This document shows, one piece after another, positions 51,499 through 63,635 of a DNA stretch of 64,000 nt. Where the stretch lies: contig CM037462.1 of assembly GCA_021014325.1 (NCBI GenBank), positions 8,476,501 through 8,540,500 of the forward strand, written 5' to 3'. The first letter of the stretch is position 1. The number at the start of each line of letters is the position of its first letter. The position numbers were made by a program, and so were the translations under genes. Source of the stretch: Plazaster borealis. Taxonomy: Eukaryota > Echinodermata > Asteroidea > Forcipulatida > Labidiasteridae. The notes below the pieces were generated by a model, which had not been told where the DNA came from, did not search any database, and saw only the letters and a list, made by a program, of their open reading frames with translations.

Positions 51499-53303
51499 TC
51501 ACAACGAATCAATGGTGCAGTGGTTAGAACCGAACTCGAAGACGTTGAGGTAACCGCATTTAGCGAAGTGGTTGTTGCTGGAGTAAGGCTTGCTACCTCC
51601 AGCGGACCCCGAACAAGAGCTCTGCATGATGTCACTCTCCCAACCGTCTCCATTTTTGAGGTATGCTTTCAGCTCAAACCACCCTCCCTCGGTCTTGTCG
51701 CAGTCCATATTCACGTCCACCATCCAGTAATGATCGCCCCATTGGTTCAGCGGAGTGTACCCGTAGCCGTTGCCGTCAACGTTTGCTCCATTGCTGGGGT
51801 TGCTTGTCGTCCAGACAAGTGGGGTTCCGTCAGCTGTGCTCCCCTGGTAGCTCTTCTGATCGCTCTCTGCACCGTACCAATCAAGGAAATCATCTCCAGT
51901 CTTCCAGGAGTTGAACTTGCTGTTGGTTCCCCCGATGTTGTGGTAAATCGGCATTGCGCAGGCACTGGTGTCGGCATTAGACGTACAACTACTCCTCTTT
52001 GAGTGGTCGAGGCCGCCGCGGATGAACAAGTCTTGGCCGTAGTTTGTTTGTTTCTTGATGAAGATTACGGTGCGTTGTGTACCAGACGGAGCAGTCGGGT
52101 CCTTGACAGGGGTGTTGTTATCACCGCCGTTATCTATAGGCACGTTGCCACTAGACTCCCCAACCTTAGCATCGACGTGGATGGCTGCCACTGGATCCTC
52201 ACCGGTATCCACGTTGAAATAAGCATTACCCGAACCATCGACGTTAATTGTTGGACCACTGCAAGACCCGGTAGATGCATCGAAGTCACCCAAGATGATG
52301 TTGCAGTATTCTCCAGATGGCATGCCGGTGTATAGCGTTTCAGAGAGGGTGTACCCATCGTTGTTGATAGCAATGAAACCTTTGTCTCCACGACCAAAGG
52401 CAATCTGTTGGTTGCCATTGCTCCACCAGTTAGAGATAGGCTGGCCAGCTGCGACGTTACGGAAACCAACCATGTTCTTGATCTGTCTCCAGCGGTGTTC
52501 ACACACCCAGCCGTTACCGCAGCTACCGTCTCCGTTAATGGTAGGGGACATTGTGTTGCCGCTGCCATCTGCTGGTGGACCGGCATCTGTGTCGTGATTG
52601 AAGTAGAAGCTGCTCATCAGGCGAGTGAAGCCGTAAGGGTAGGCCAACATGAAGGCATTTGCCATCTTGTAAAGACGAGGCTCCTCAAAGTTGATGATAC
52701 TTCCACCTCCACCGTGTCCACGCTGGTTATCATGGTTGTCGACGAACACAACGGCTGACGTGTCTGCAAGCATGCCCCAATCTTCCCCGAAGTTACTAAA
52801 GTAGGTCAGCTTGTTCGAACCTCTCATCGCCTCACCCACCCTCAGCCCGTACTTGAACTCTGTCACCCTACCGTAAGGGGTGTACTCTCCTGCTGTAATC
52901 GGCTCTCCTCCTTGATCAATCACCTCCTGGAAAATAAATGGCCGAGAACCGGATGGGAAGTATGCAGTGTTAAGGTTGTTAAGAGAGCCGAAGATCGCAC
53001 CGAGATCCCCGGGCCACATGTGCTTGCAAGCGTCCACTCGGAAGCCGGCCACCCCAATGTCGATAAGCTCGTTCATGAAACCCGCAATGGCAGACCTGAC
53101 GTACGACTTGGAGGTGTCGAGATCGGGTAGGCCCACTAGGTTACAGTTGCGAACCTGGTTGGTGTTTTGGTAGCTCTCGATAGTGCCGCTTCCGGAGGAG
53201 CATTTGCCGCTTGGAACGTTGAAATCCAAACTACTAAACGGTACTCCCGGGAAGCTTAGTGAACCAACGTCATAAAAGCTGCCCGCTGTGCCAGTCCCCG
53301 AAT
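51499..53303 (-). CDS. Amylase C, exon 3
   Basis: Acceptor TATTATTCAG, then GH13 domain with all catalytic residues (GFRVDACKHMW, FQEVIDQG, DNHDNQRG), a Gly/Asn/Pro linker of about 30 residues (SSGNVPIDNGGDNNTP), and the C-terminal domain of about 190 residues ending CTIDSL and TGA. Secreted starch-degrading enzyme. Very close to gene B over the whole exon, so the duplication or a gene conversion is recent. Confidence 0.95.
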
Positions 53304-53724
53304 CTGAATAATATGGCAAAAGATCAAGAAACTAAATTAACAATGGTTACAGACGAACACAGTGGAATAGATGCCCGATGCATACAAGATAAAGATCGTC
53401 TATACAAGAAGGAGAGATAAAAATAACAAACTTAGGGAACTTTGACATTGTCAACATTATTTCAGTTATAGTTCCTTAGATTTATAGTGTACATGATTCA
53501 TGATGTAATCTTAACATCAGAGCAGGTGGCTAGCTGCCTTTAGACTGATAATAGTTCAGCTCTTGAACAACGATAGTGGAATTGATCCCACTAATCTATT
53601 TAAATGGTATAAAGATGGTCATATACTATAGTAAAACAAATCCACTTGAAATGTCTTTACTTGAAATGAGAATAAAACATTAAAGTTTTAACCTCGTAAG
53701 TCTTAAATGAGGTTGGCTTTAAAG

Positions 53725-53940
53725 GGACATCGGACATTGTTTACGTAAATATTAACGATTTGTGCCCGACATTGCAAATATTCTTGTAAATATTCACAAC
53801 TTCGGGCGTGTCGCGAATATTTACGTAAATATTTACTTGAATAATCACGTTTTGGGCCCTAATTGCAAACACTTACGTAAATATTTACGTAAGCATACAT
53901 TCACGATTTGCGATTTGTGCCCCCAAATCGCGATGTATTT
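53725..53940. repeat. Repeat rich in TTTACGTAAATA
   Basis: Several palindromic TTTACGTAAATATT copies and CGATTTGTGCCC in intron 2 of gene C. Mirror-like arrangement; possibly a MITE. Confidence 0.5.
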
Positions 53941-54307
53941 TCCTTTAAGGCCAGCATAAAAACGTGATGTTTGAAAACATCGAAACTATGGTTATTTTCC
54001 ACTGGGTTTTTTCCTCGTGACTCCGATGACCGATTAAGCTTAAACTTTTACAGGTTTGTTATCCCGTGTATGTGATGGTTCACATTAACTACGGATACTG
54101 TTTTTTGACAATTACCAATGTTGTCTGTGTGCTTTAATATTTTAGTTGTACTTAATGTATTCCTATCTGCTTGACGTCTTGAGTTTGAGGACACACATTG
54201 GCTGATTGTCCGTACTGTCAACTAACTGGCAATCTGTGAACGGATAAAGACGCTTATGTGATAAAGTACAAATCATAGGATCTGAAAGTTTCATGTAATA
54301 ACATTAC

Positions 54308-54534
54308 CTCCAGCTCCCATATGGTTGACCACTGCATCAACGTAGATCCTTACTCCAACGTTGTTGCATCTTTGAACCATATCCCTGAGCTCGACATCCG
54401 TGCCCGAGCGGCTCGTCAGCTTGTAGCTCACGGGTTGATAACGCTCCCACCACGGCCGCCACGGGCTCCACACCTCACGGTGCTCGTTGGGTGGCGAGAT
54501 CTGGACACCTCCAAATCCGTTTGGTGCAAGATAG
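54308..54534 (-). CDS. Amylase C, exon 2
   Basis: 227 nt, acceptor TTTACCAG, donor GTAATGT. Encodes [31 protein letters not shown] and [10 protein letters not shown]. Confidence 0.94.
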
Positions 54535-54947
54535 CTGGTAAACAATAGGGCTACGTTGTAATTTTACAGTCAAGATCAATTCAATTCAATAAAACAATAA
54601 TTCCATACTAGTATAAAAACCTGCATCGATTGAAAGATAATTGAAGAAATTTGTATCCTCTATAGTCTGTTATTTAAAAACACCAAACTGTGAACTCTTC
54701 ATCAAGATTGGTTGTTACATTAATTTTGAGTGAAAACAACGAAAAATTGTTTTGTTTTACAGTTGTCTCGAAAAGGCCGATTATCTCACCGAAACTATTT
54801 TATACTTTGTGTTCATTAGCATTAATGTATCCGAAACTAGACTGAAAGTGAAAGCTGTTACTTTCTGTAAGAATAAGAATCTTAAATTTAGCTTAGTTTC
54901 GTTTTCGGTTTCGCACGCAAGAAACATGAAAAGATGGAGTAACCAAC

Positions 54948-55090
54948 CTTTCACATTCGCTGGCAATGTCCGACCATTTCCATTCAAATAAATGGACAAT
55001 AGCTTGCCTGCCGTACGCAGTGTTTGGCTCCCATTGGGCAACAGCTGAGCCAATGAAAACGGCGAGGAGACAAGCGCACAGTGACGTCAT
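54948..55090 (-). CDS. Amylase C, coding exon 1
   Basis: ATG follows the acceptor CCTTTCAG. Signal peptide of about 18 residues, then [22 protein letters not shown]; phase-2 donor. Intron 1 is only 413 bp, compared with 6681 bp in gene B. Confidence 0.95.
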
Positions 55091-55177
55091 CTGAAAGGAT
55101 AAAACATAGTTAGCAAAATACTACACAAACGTATGCAATTTTCTTGACCAAATTTTTTTTCATTTCTGAAGGTGAAA

Positions 55178-55256
55178 GTATGTGGGAATCGAACCCGCGA
55201 CTAAATATTGCGTTCGGGAGCTGGGTCTACCAATGAAAGGCCAGCCCGATTCAACG
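55178..55256 (-). tRNA. tRNA-like SINE fragment
   Basis: B box GGTTCGATTCC and an A-box-like TGGTAGACC on the minus strand in the leader intron of gene C. Stems are imperfect; likely SINE-derived. Confidence 0.35.
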
Positions 55257-56398
55257 TGCTCATCAATCTAACATGTTTCAGTTATTTGAAAACAAAGTGG
55301 CTTTGGGCTTCTTGTCTGTTCTCTGGCTAGGTTTTGTTTAACTGGTTTTTATATATAGTACTTTATCTACGGGTATCTCAAAGCGCTTTTCATTATTTTA
55401 ATTTCAGACAGGTTTTTGAAGTTTATGAACTATGAGACCTATTAATATATAACACCTTAAGTGTTAACAAAGGCGCTCTCCTAGCAACCACATCTTCGAA
55501 AGAGATTGATTTCATTGATAATATCTATCTTCCACAATGCAAAACATAAAACCCTGCAATCTAATTATTTGATAATCTACTTTCAACAGCGATATTTGGC
55601 TCTCAGATGCATCCATTTTTGTTTTGAACTGCATAAAATGTACAATGGTTATAAAACACGATATGCTTAGCCTACCCGAGTCCTGTTGAAGTCAGTTATG
55701 GTTATACTGTTTGAAGTGAGTTATAGTTTTAGATCTCTGCAGATAGTTGTGGATTTGTGGCAACCACAGCTTGATTGATCAGAAATCACCGAGTGTGTCA
55801 TCAGTACTGTAGAAAATAAACTCACTGCTTTATTTCAGTAAATGAAACAAAAAATCCTTGCCCCAGAAAACTAATAGTTTCACACCTCTGATATAATCCA
55901 GTACTGTATAAAAACTACTGCTTGAAAGATTCATTCCAGTAAATTAAACGACAAATCCACCACTAAAAACTTAATATTACACCCTGTTACAAAACTTCTA
56001 ACTTGTTTTTGTGTAATGTTGTTTCTTTTTGTTTCTATTTCAATTTTATCTCTCGTTTTTAATTGTTTGGTAGAATGATAGGATTTGCAATTTCGCCCAT
56101 TTGTTCTGGCTGTTAATTAATTAATTAATCTAGTGTTTTATTATTTTCTGTGCCCTTTCTGCCAAAGTCTTGTCATTTTGTCTTTGATGTATTTGTGTAT
56201 AATGGTATAAAAATACAGCAATGCGAGGTTCCCAAATGATCTGCTGTGCTGGATGGGTCACCCTCGTTCAATATGGTTTAAATAAAAACTAACACCAAAG
56301 ACAAATACACCCTCAAAAAGAAGTTCAATAAAATACAAGTGCCGTTTCCCAATAAATAATAGCAAATAATAACATTACGTTTTTGATAAAGTTATTAA

Positions 56399-56690
56399 GG
56401 GACTGTATACGTTTGGTAATGACTCTGAAAATTAATGGCAATAAAAACTTACTTGGTAAGTACAGCAGCCTTGGATAGTATAATGCATTTTGAGAAACTT
56501 TTATCTTTTTTCCCTTTTCGTATAGATGGTTTTATCTCATGTTTTTCACACCAAAACTACTTTGTCATCGTGCGGTATCAAAACCTAACGTCAGTCAATG
56601 ATAGTGTGTCTATTTCAAGAAGTGTTGACAGGCGAGACCTGCACGGCAGCAGATGAGAGTAACCCAAACGCTGACTATTCCTACTATAAA
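56399..56690 (+). repeat. Duplicate of the amylase D promoter, TATA deleted
   Basis: Matches about 60159-60470 (a MITE fragment plus promoter) but lacks 24 bp at 56630/56631 that include the TATA box at 60423-60431. It keeps GGCGAGACCTGCACGGCAGC downstream. No amylase exon follows on this strand. Confidence 0.75.
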
Positions 56691-56699
56691 GGGTCTGTA

Positions 56700-57091
56700 T
56701 ACGTTTGGTAATGACTCTGAAAATTAATGGCAATACAAACTTACTTGGTAAGAAGTACAGCAGCTTTGGATAGTATAATGCATTTTGAGAAACTTTTCAC
56801 TTAGAAGTATTTCGGTTATGGAAAAATATATCACTGTTTATCCCCCACAATTTGAATCTGAGAAGCGTTACTGCAGTATTGTTTTTCAGATTGTGTATTC
56901 CAATTGCAGATTTTTCTTCCTGCGTGGACATAAACGCTCCAGATTTTCGGCAATATCTCAAAAACGCTACCACCTTTTGAAACGAAATTTTTACAGGTTA
57001 GTTTTATGGTGTATTACAATTACTATATACAACTAGTATATAGGATTGAAACACACAGTGGGTTCCAATTACCAAGCGTATACAATCCCTC
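56700..57091 (+). mobile_element. TTAA-family MITE
   Basis: Ends GGGTCTGTATACGTTTGGTA and TACCAAGCGTATACAATCCC; the flanking TTAA sites have changed. It lies about 35 bp from the leader exon of gene C. Confidence 0.78.
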
Positions 57092-57125
57092 TAAGAAAAT
57101 TAAAATGAAAGATACATGAACTCAC

Positions 57126-57190
57126 CTTAAGGTGACCCGTGACAGAGTAGTCTGACGAGCCATGGTATCCAGAAGATGCTCTTTTAAAGG
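57126..57190 (-). promoter_or_regulatory. Amylase C non-coding exon 1 and promoter region
   Basis: Minus-strand CGGGTCACCTTAAG with donor GTGAGTTCATG at 57125, as in gene B. A TTTAAAAG box at about 57180-57188 stands at TATA distance. Confidence 0.6.
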
Positions 57191-59365
57191 ACATTCACTA
57201 TTTGGGGGTCGCTCACCTTGTTATTATTCGTTATCTATCTAACCAACATCATTCAGTTTACGTCAGATGATGTAATTAATGTTGAAACAATCAAACTGTG
57301 CACCCCATATAATCTTCTTTAATTAAGAGCATTACTCTTAATTAGCTTTAAGTGTGTTCGTGCCACATGGTTGTAAGACCAAATTTCACACTGTTTCATA
57401 AAGGGATATTGAAATATTATTGGCAAGGGCAAGGACATACTTAGCTATTTGGCGAAACTTTATTTGAGATTTTAGTAACTTCATAACAGTTATGTTTCTC
57501 AGTTACAACACCAAACGTGAAGTGAGTTGAGCGTCTGGTTACGTGTTTATTTCGATTGCTCAAATCAAAATAAGCAATGGTTTAAATGCTGTTTGTCGAC
57601 GCGCTCTGAATTGGTAATGTGTGGCTTCGAGGTTTGAGTAGTTTTTGGAAGAGTAAATTCACTCCTATACTCAAGTTTATAAAAGAAAAACTGTCAAAAT
57701 GTAATCAAAACGTTTGAGCGAAAACAACGAGTTATGTCTGAATATAGACTTTGTGCACGTATAGGCCTAAGTGAAAATCTCGATTGCTGCAACGCAAATA
57801 AGCAATTGTTATTTTCGGGGTCTTCAATAATTGCCATTGATTCAAATTAACCAGTAATTCAGAACATACTTTCTCAATATTCATATTATACAGACACAAT
57901 TCTGCGAAGGACTTGTTTTGGTAACTAACGAACGATCAGATTAAAACTTGTGAATTTTCACCGATGACTAACAATCGAGAACTTTGTCTTTGAGCGAGTT
58001 AATTTTTTCTATGCACAAGCTCACTTCGGTCGCAGATTTGAATTTTGTCGTCCTCCTTCAACTAAGGGGGTACCTTAACTCTTCAAAATAAAGAACAGTC
58101 TTCGCAACGACCTGTATATTTTATGCATACTGGACTTTGAACACACTTTATTCCGCTGCCCTCGCTCTGTTGCAAAACAACCCCGCGGATCAGGTCAAAC
58201 CAACTTTTACTTTTCAAAAACAAAAAACAAACAAATAAACGACATCAATACCTTATCGTAATTATTTGTTTGCTGAATTAAACTTATCAGCAATAGAAAT
58301 GGCTTAAACCGAAAAGCAATCACTAGAGATAAGCTACACGAAATAGAAAGGGAGGGAGAAACCTCGTATGATATTGTTGCGGTTTGACCTGATACCACGT
58401 GACTATACTGCTGAGTAAAACCGGCATTGACAAGAACTTGTCCTGCTATTTATTTACTGTCACCGAGTAGATTGGGGAACCGAGGACTTCGACTTTTGCT
58501 TATTGCGATTAGAAGCCATGTTGTGTACAAAACAAAATGCATGGGCGAACACAGGGTGCCAGACAACACTGTGCATTGGGCTGTGCTGAATTTGGACCGA
58601 AAACGGCGTCCAGCAACCACGTGACCAAAGAAACTGGTCCCTCTATGTCGCAACTCTCTCAATACACAGCTCTGTCCCATGGTCATCTTCATGAGTCTGT
58701 TGAAAGATGAAAGGGTCTGAATAATAGCGTCGGAGCCTTGTGATTTCATACCTACCTAGTTTGTTCTTTCTGTGGGTTTCCTCCGGCCCAAACTACAACT
58801 GTCAGAATGTGTGTAGGCTGGGGGGGGGGGGTCGGGGGGGTGGCCCCACCATTCCTTTCAGTGGACGAGCAAATTCAGCTGGCGATTAAAAAAACCCATT
58901 AAAAACAATCATATAAAAAGATACTTATAAACTATGCATCAAAACTAGTCTATGAACTATGGCCTGACATCATAGTAATGCAGAAGTAAGAAAAACCACC
59001 ACACCCCTTGACTTTTTTGACTTGCTACCGTCACTACGTCATCAGAACTGGGAAAAGCAACATGATCACATAGGCCTATTTATATGATACAAAATGTTAT
59101 CTCACTAAGTTTAAACAACACGTCAATATTTTCCCAACAGGCTAGCTGATAGCCATGTTAAGGTTGGCTATATAGGGAACATGTACATTATAAACACAAC
59201 ATTATTTTGACCTGCCCCATCCAACTCTGCACATACCGCTTTCAAATAATGAGGAGTTTGGCAGGAGACGGGTGGTGATATTGAGTAGAGGATAACAAAA
59301 TACATGATGGAGTGGTGATTGTACACAAAAGAACAATTCCTATGTAGCCTACGTATGATCTAATA
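57191..59365. other. No gene recognised
   Basis: Non-coding spacer. The minus-strand frame 58450-58749 has no recognisable domain. A G-run lies near 58820-58840. Confidence 0.45.
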
Positions 59366-59485
59366 AGCCATTTTGAGATATGGCGGACACATTGCTATAA
59401 CACTGTTTGGTTTGGGTAAATTTGTCTGTATATACCCAAATCCTACAGTGCACTCCTATAGTGTCCACCATATCTCAAAAAGGCT
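59366..59485. mobile_element. MITE, about 120 bp
   Basis: AGCCATTTTGAGATATGGCG at the left and its near-inverse ending CATATCTCAAAAAGGCT at the right. Confidence 0.7.
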
Positions 59486-60422
59486 AATTGTATTGGTCTC
59501 CTGCTGGTCGAGAGATAAAACTCTCGAACCTTTGGTTTCAGATTTTAGAGAGAACTTTACAGACGCTCTTCTTAAAAAAAGTATCAGGCAAAACACACAT
59601 TCTCCAAACTCCCGGTCAGAATTATCCCGAATCCGGGTTCCGTGGGGCCCGAGCCATCTCTGTCAAAAATTTCTGTCAAAATTACATAGAAATGGGTCAA
59701 ACAGACGCAGAATCCTTTGTAAAAATCATATTTTTGACCAGTTACACGGTCAGCCTTACCCAAAAATGGGCCAGGCCCCCTCGGACCCAGAATTCGGGTA
59801 AATTCTGACCCGGAAGTTTTTGGAGTGCAGGCTACGTCATAGTGAATGGCAAGTTCGCACCTTCAAGGAACTTGAAGAAAAAAAAAACACCCAAAGATTT
59901 GTGAAAGAGCAGGGAACTCTCTGAATACCCACAGAATGGAAAATAAGCCAACTACACACTGTGACATGGAAGAGTCCTCTGAACCCCACGCCCTAAAATA
60001 ATTAATTGTAATAATAATATGCATGAAAATACATAGGCCCTATACACTAATATAGTTGTATCAACTGTTTGATTTGTGACATTAAGCTGACGACTCGGTA
60101 ATGTTTCCTTGCTTTGTTTTTACAGAGAGATACCCGGACGCTGACTATTCCTACTATAAAGGGTCTGTATACGTTTGGTAAATGACTCTGAAAATTAATG
60201 GCATTACAAACCTACTTGGTAAGTACAGCAGCCTTGGATAGTATAATGCATTTGGAGAAACTTTTATCTTTTTTCCCTTTTCTAATGGGGTGACTTTTCG
60301 TATAGATGATTTTATCTCATGTTTTTCACACCAAAACTACTTTGTCATCGTGCGGTATCAAAACCTAACGTCAGTCAATGATAGTGTGTCTATTTCAAGA
60401 AGTGTTGACAAGCTAGCCGATT

Positions 60423-60500
60423 GATATAAACCCAGGCGAGACCTGCACGGCAGCAGATGGGAGTTTGAAGCTATTGAAAAGCAGCAGATCACACTGAAAT
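60423..60500 (+). promoter_or_regulatory. Amylase D TATA box and non-coding exon
   Basis: GATATAAAC at 60423-60431, then a leader exon from about 60455 to 60500 with a strong donor GTAAGTAG at 60501. Splicing to the acceptor before 61476 gives a 975-bp leader intron, the same design as genes B and C. Confidence 0.6.
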
Positions 60501-61126
60501 GTAAGTAGCCTATACTTTCGTTTGCGATTTGAGTGCTTTGGGGAAAATTTAGACATAGTTTTAGTTTTGCCCATCTCTGGAAATTCATTGAGTGTTTTTT
60601 TTGGTTGTCTTTTATTATTTGTATTTCCAATATGCAACAGAAATTGTATGCAAACAAGAAGAGCGTTTCACACACAACAAATTTATAAGTAAGAATAAAA
60701 AACAAGCTTTTTAGTAAAACAGCTAAAAACATCAAACAAACCAACAACAAAAACGGTAAGGACACGAACAAAAAAACGTTTACTTTTGTTTGTACTACAG
60801 TGTAGGCCCACAGCACAGAGGAAGAGTCATACGGTTAATTCTTAAAAACAGGTGGGAACACTTTAAGACTATAACTAAAACAAAGTAACAACCCCCCCCA
60901 AATAAAAAAAAAGAAAGAAAGAAAATGCGTGAGCTTTCGTTGCAACAACTACTTCCAGAGTGTCAAATGAAGTAGCTGTATAGCTACGAAAGATAATGCA
61001 GTTATATTTGTAATGAGTTGGTCTTAAAGTGCCACCGGCCCACCACTTATTTCCTTGTTTTATCTACCAGACTAACACAGCTATCTCTGTCTGTGGGTAA
61101 TTGTTATTCACAGGTACGCGAACTCT

Positions 61127-61245
61127 CTTAAAGTGTTAGACTGAAATTCACCTGAATCGATTGAAACTAATTACAACCTGCAGATGATTTGTCACTAGTT
61201 TCAATCGATTATAGTGAATTTCATTCTAAAACTTTACCAGAGAGG
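61127..61245. mobile_element. Foldback element in the amylase D leader intron
   Basis: Left CTCTTAAAGTGTTAGACTGA and AATCGATTGAAACT are mirrored at the right (AGTTTCAATCGATT, ACTTTACCAGAGAG). Confidence 0.75.
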
Positions 61246-61475
61246 GGGAAAAATGTATTTTGTCTTTAGTCATGGATTCTTTCCCAGTATTATAGTATGA
61301 TTTCATAGATATTTTGAAATGGCTTTTGCAACCATGAATGGCCCCTTGTTTCCCCTGAATATGAGATGAGTGTGCTATTCGAAACGTCCAGTATGCCTCG
61401 CCTCCTGTTCTTCTCAGAACCGCTTCTGTACATTCGTTAATGAATTATTTTGCTTACTGTTATACCTTTACCCAG

Positions 61476-61615
61476 ATGTATGTCTTGTGGCTGATTTCAA
61501 CCCTCTTTCTGGGGTTGGCCGTAGCTCAGTGGGACCCGTACACGATGCACAACCGCCAAGTCATCGTCCACCTCTTCGAGTGGAAGTGGACTGACATTGC
61601 TGCAGAGTGCGAAAG
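61476..61615 (+). CDS. Amylase D, coding exon 1 (gene continues outside)
   Basis: ATG after the acceptor TTTACCCAG. Encodes a signal peptide ([17 protein letters not shown]) and [20 protein letters not shown], with phase-2 donor AG/GTAAAT as in B and C. Diverged from B and C, so an older paralog. No exon 2 follows in the remaining 2.4 kb. Confidence 0.88.
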
Positions 61616-61728
61616 GTAAATAAGAATGATGCCAATTATTATGTTGTCCATTTGTTGTTTTGCTCGTTCACAAACAAGCATTGTAGGGTCGTGTCTAAAA
61701 TTGACGGTTTTGGCAGTGGTTGTGACCG

Positions 61729-62092
61729 GATCGTACACGTTTGGTAATGACTCTGAAAATTAATGGCAATAAAAACTTACTTGGTTAGAAGTACAGCAGC
61801 TTTGGATAGTATAATGCATTTTGAGAAACTTTTCACTGCAAAGTACTGCGGCTATGGAAAAATATATCACTTTTTATCCACCAAAGTTTGAATCCGAGAA
61901 GCGTTACTGCAGTAACGTTTCTCAGAGTGTGCATTCCAATGTAGATTATTCTTCTTGCGCGGACATAACCGCTTCAGATTTTCGGCAATATCTCAAAAAC
62001 GCTCACAGGTTAGTTTTATGGTATATATCTACAACTATATAGGATTGAAACAAACAGTGGGTTCCAATTACCAAACGTGTATACGATACCTT
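61729..62092 (+). mobile_element. TTAA-family MITE in amylase D intron 1
   Basis: Ends ATCGTACACGTTTGGTAATG and ACCAAACGTGTATACGATAC; TTAA remains on the right side only. Confidence 0.78.
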
Positions 62093-62329
62093 TAAAGAAC
62101 CCATGCTGTAGCCAATGTTCATAGCCGTAGCCGAAGTCGCTAAGTTCGGACGAGTCCTTTAGTTTATGCTCAATGTTATGATGTAGTTCTGCGAGCAAAG
62201 GAACTGACGGCAATAGTCCCAAACCAACTGTTACTGATTCATGTTATGTTTCATACGTTGGTTTAGATGATGGAGCTATGACCACATACATTTGCTGAGG
62301 TCGGCACACACGTACGCTAAGCAAAACTA

Positions 62330-62720
62330 TTCTGGGTACCAGTCACATGTAAATGTACTTAACATGAGATTTTGGCTGGTTTGCTGTTTTTTTAAAACTA
62401 AGCAATGTTTTGTGCTTAACAGCTTTAAGAAATTGGGTCCATATTAAACGAGTGCTTTAGCACTAACGGTTACCAGGGCCCAATTCCATTGCACTCTTAC
62501 TGCAAAATTCTACGCTCACGGCCAATCAGAATTCTGTAGTCAGCACGCCATGAAGTTGCGACCAAGGGCCTATAAAAAACTGCCAAGCAAATTCCTTTTG
62601 CTAAGCATAAAATGAACAGGGCAACAGTCGCACCAACGTGAACTTCCGACATCTTGGCCGGCGACTTATTTCTGCTAAGTTAGTTTTCTGCTGAGCTTGG
62701 CAAATTGTGTGCTTTCAGAC
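62330..62720 (-). repeat. Dispersed GGGCCCAATT-family repeat fragments
   Basis: Minus-strand match to 28767-28995 (CCCAATTT, AAGCACAAAACATTG, CCAGCCAAAAT), followed by a second fragment starting GGGCCCAATTCCATTGCACT. Confidence 0.55.
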
Positions 62721-63210
62721 TGAACGAAAATGGGCTCACCCAGAATGTCAAGCGATGTGTATCGTCTGTGACTGCCCTTGCTGTTTTGCTTACTGTCATA
62801 GCTCAGCCTTTTGAGACAGAAACCCTGGTTCCTAATTTTATAATGTATTTAAGCAGATGTTTCATGCTTATGGAGAGGTCCTTTTAGCAGAAATCAACCA
62901 CTCTAAACATTTTCTTACCGTTAGCAAAAATGTGTATTAAAACCCTCCGTGAAGCCATGGTACTGTTAACAGTCTGATTGTAAACAAATTTTGTTTACTG
63001 CAACGACAAATTAATACAAATTGTCAATAATTCAAAGTTCCCTCTTGAGACCTAGCCAAATAGCATGTAAAAAGAAAATTACCCTGGGTTGATCCTCTGA
63101 CTAAAAACAATTACATTATTGACCTCCCTTTCAGAATTCACATAGGGGTCGTACACTAATCTAGCCTTGTGTCAATATCCACACCTGGCTGTAATCAATC
63201 ATTGTCTTCG

Positions 63211-63600
63211 ACAGATGGCTTCCAGATGGCTTGACGGGTTGGAATTGTTTTTGGATTATGTTCACCCCAAAAATAAACATGCTAATTATAAAACTTACTG
63301 TTGAAAACAGTACCATGGTGTAAGCGTTCGAGTTTTTTTTCTTATACCGGCTCTCATGGCTATAACCAGTCATGTATTTGACGAATGCCTTCCAGATGGC
63401 TTGACGGGTTGGAATTTGTTTTTTATTGAGTCCAAATGCTCTTATCTAATGTTTCAGACCATTTTAAAGAAATTATATTTAGCGTCCCCAACAATAAATA
63501 TGCTAATAATAAAATGAACTGTTGGAAACAGTAGCATGGTGTAAGTGTGTGAGTTTATTCTGATGGTGTCGCCGAGATTCATGGCGGTGGTTGTCATGAG
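63211..63600 (+). repeat. Tandem duplicate, about 170 bp
   Basis: CCTTCCAGATGGCTTGACGG-type blocks at about 63211 and 63381 are both followed by AATAAACATGCTAAT-like and AACAGTANCATGGTGTAAG stretches. The second copy has an extra insert of about 50 bp. Confidence 0.7.
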
Positions 63601-63635
63601 CAGATGAGTAAACACAACAAGGCAAAACCATTGTA

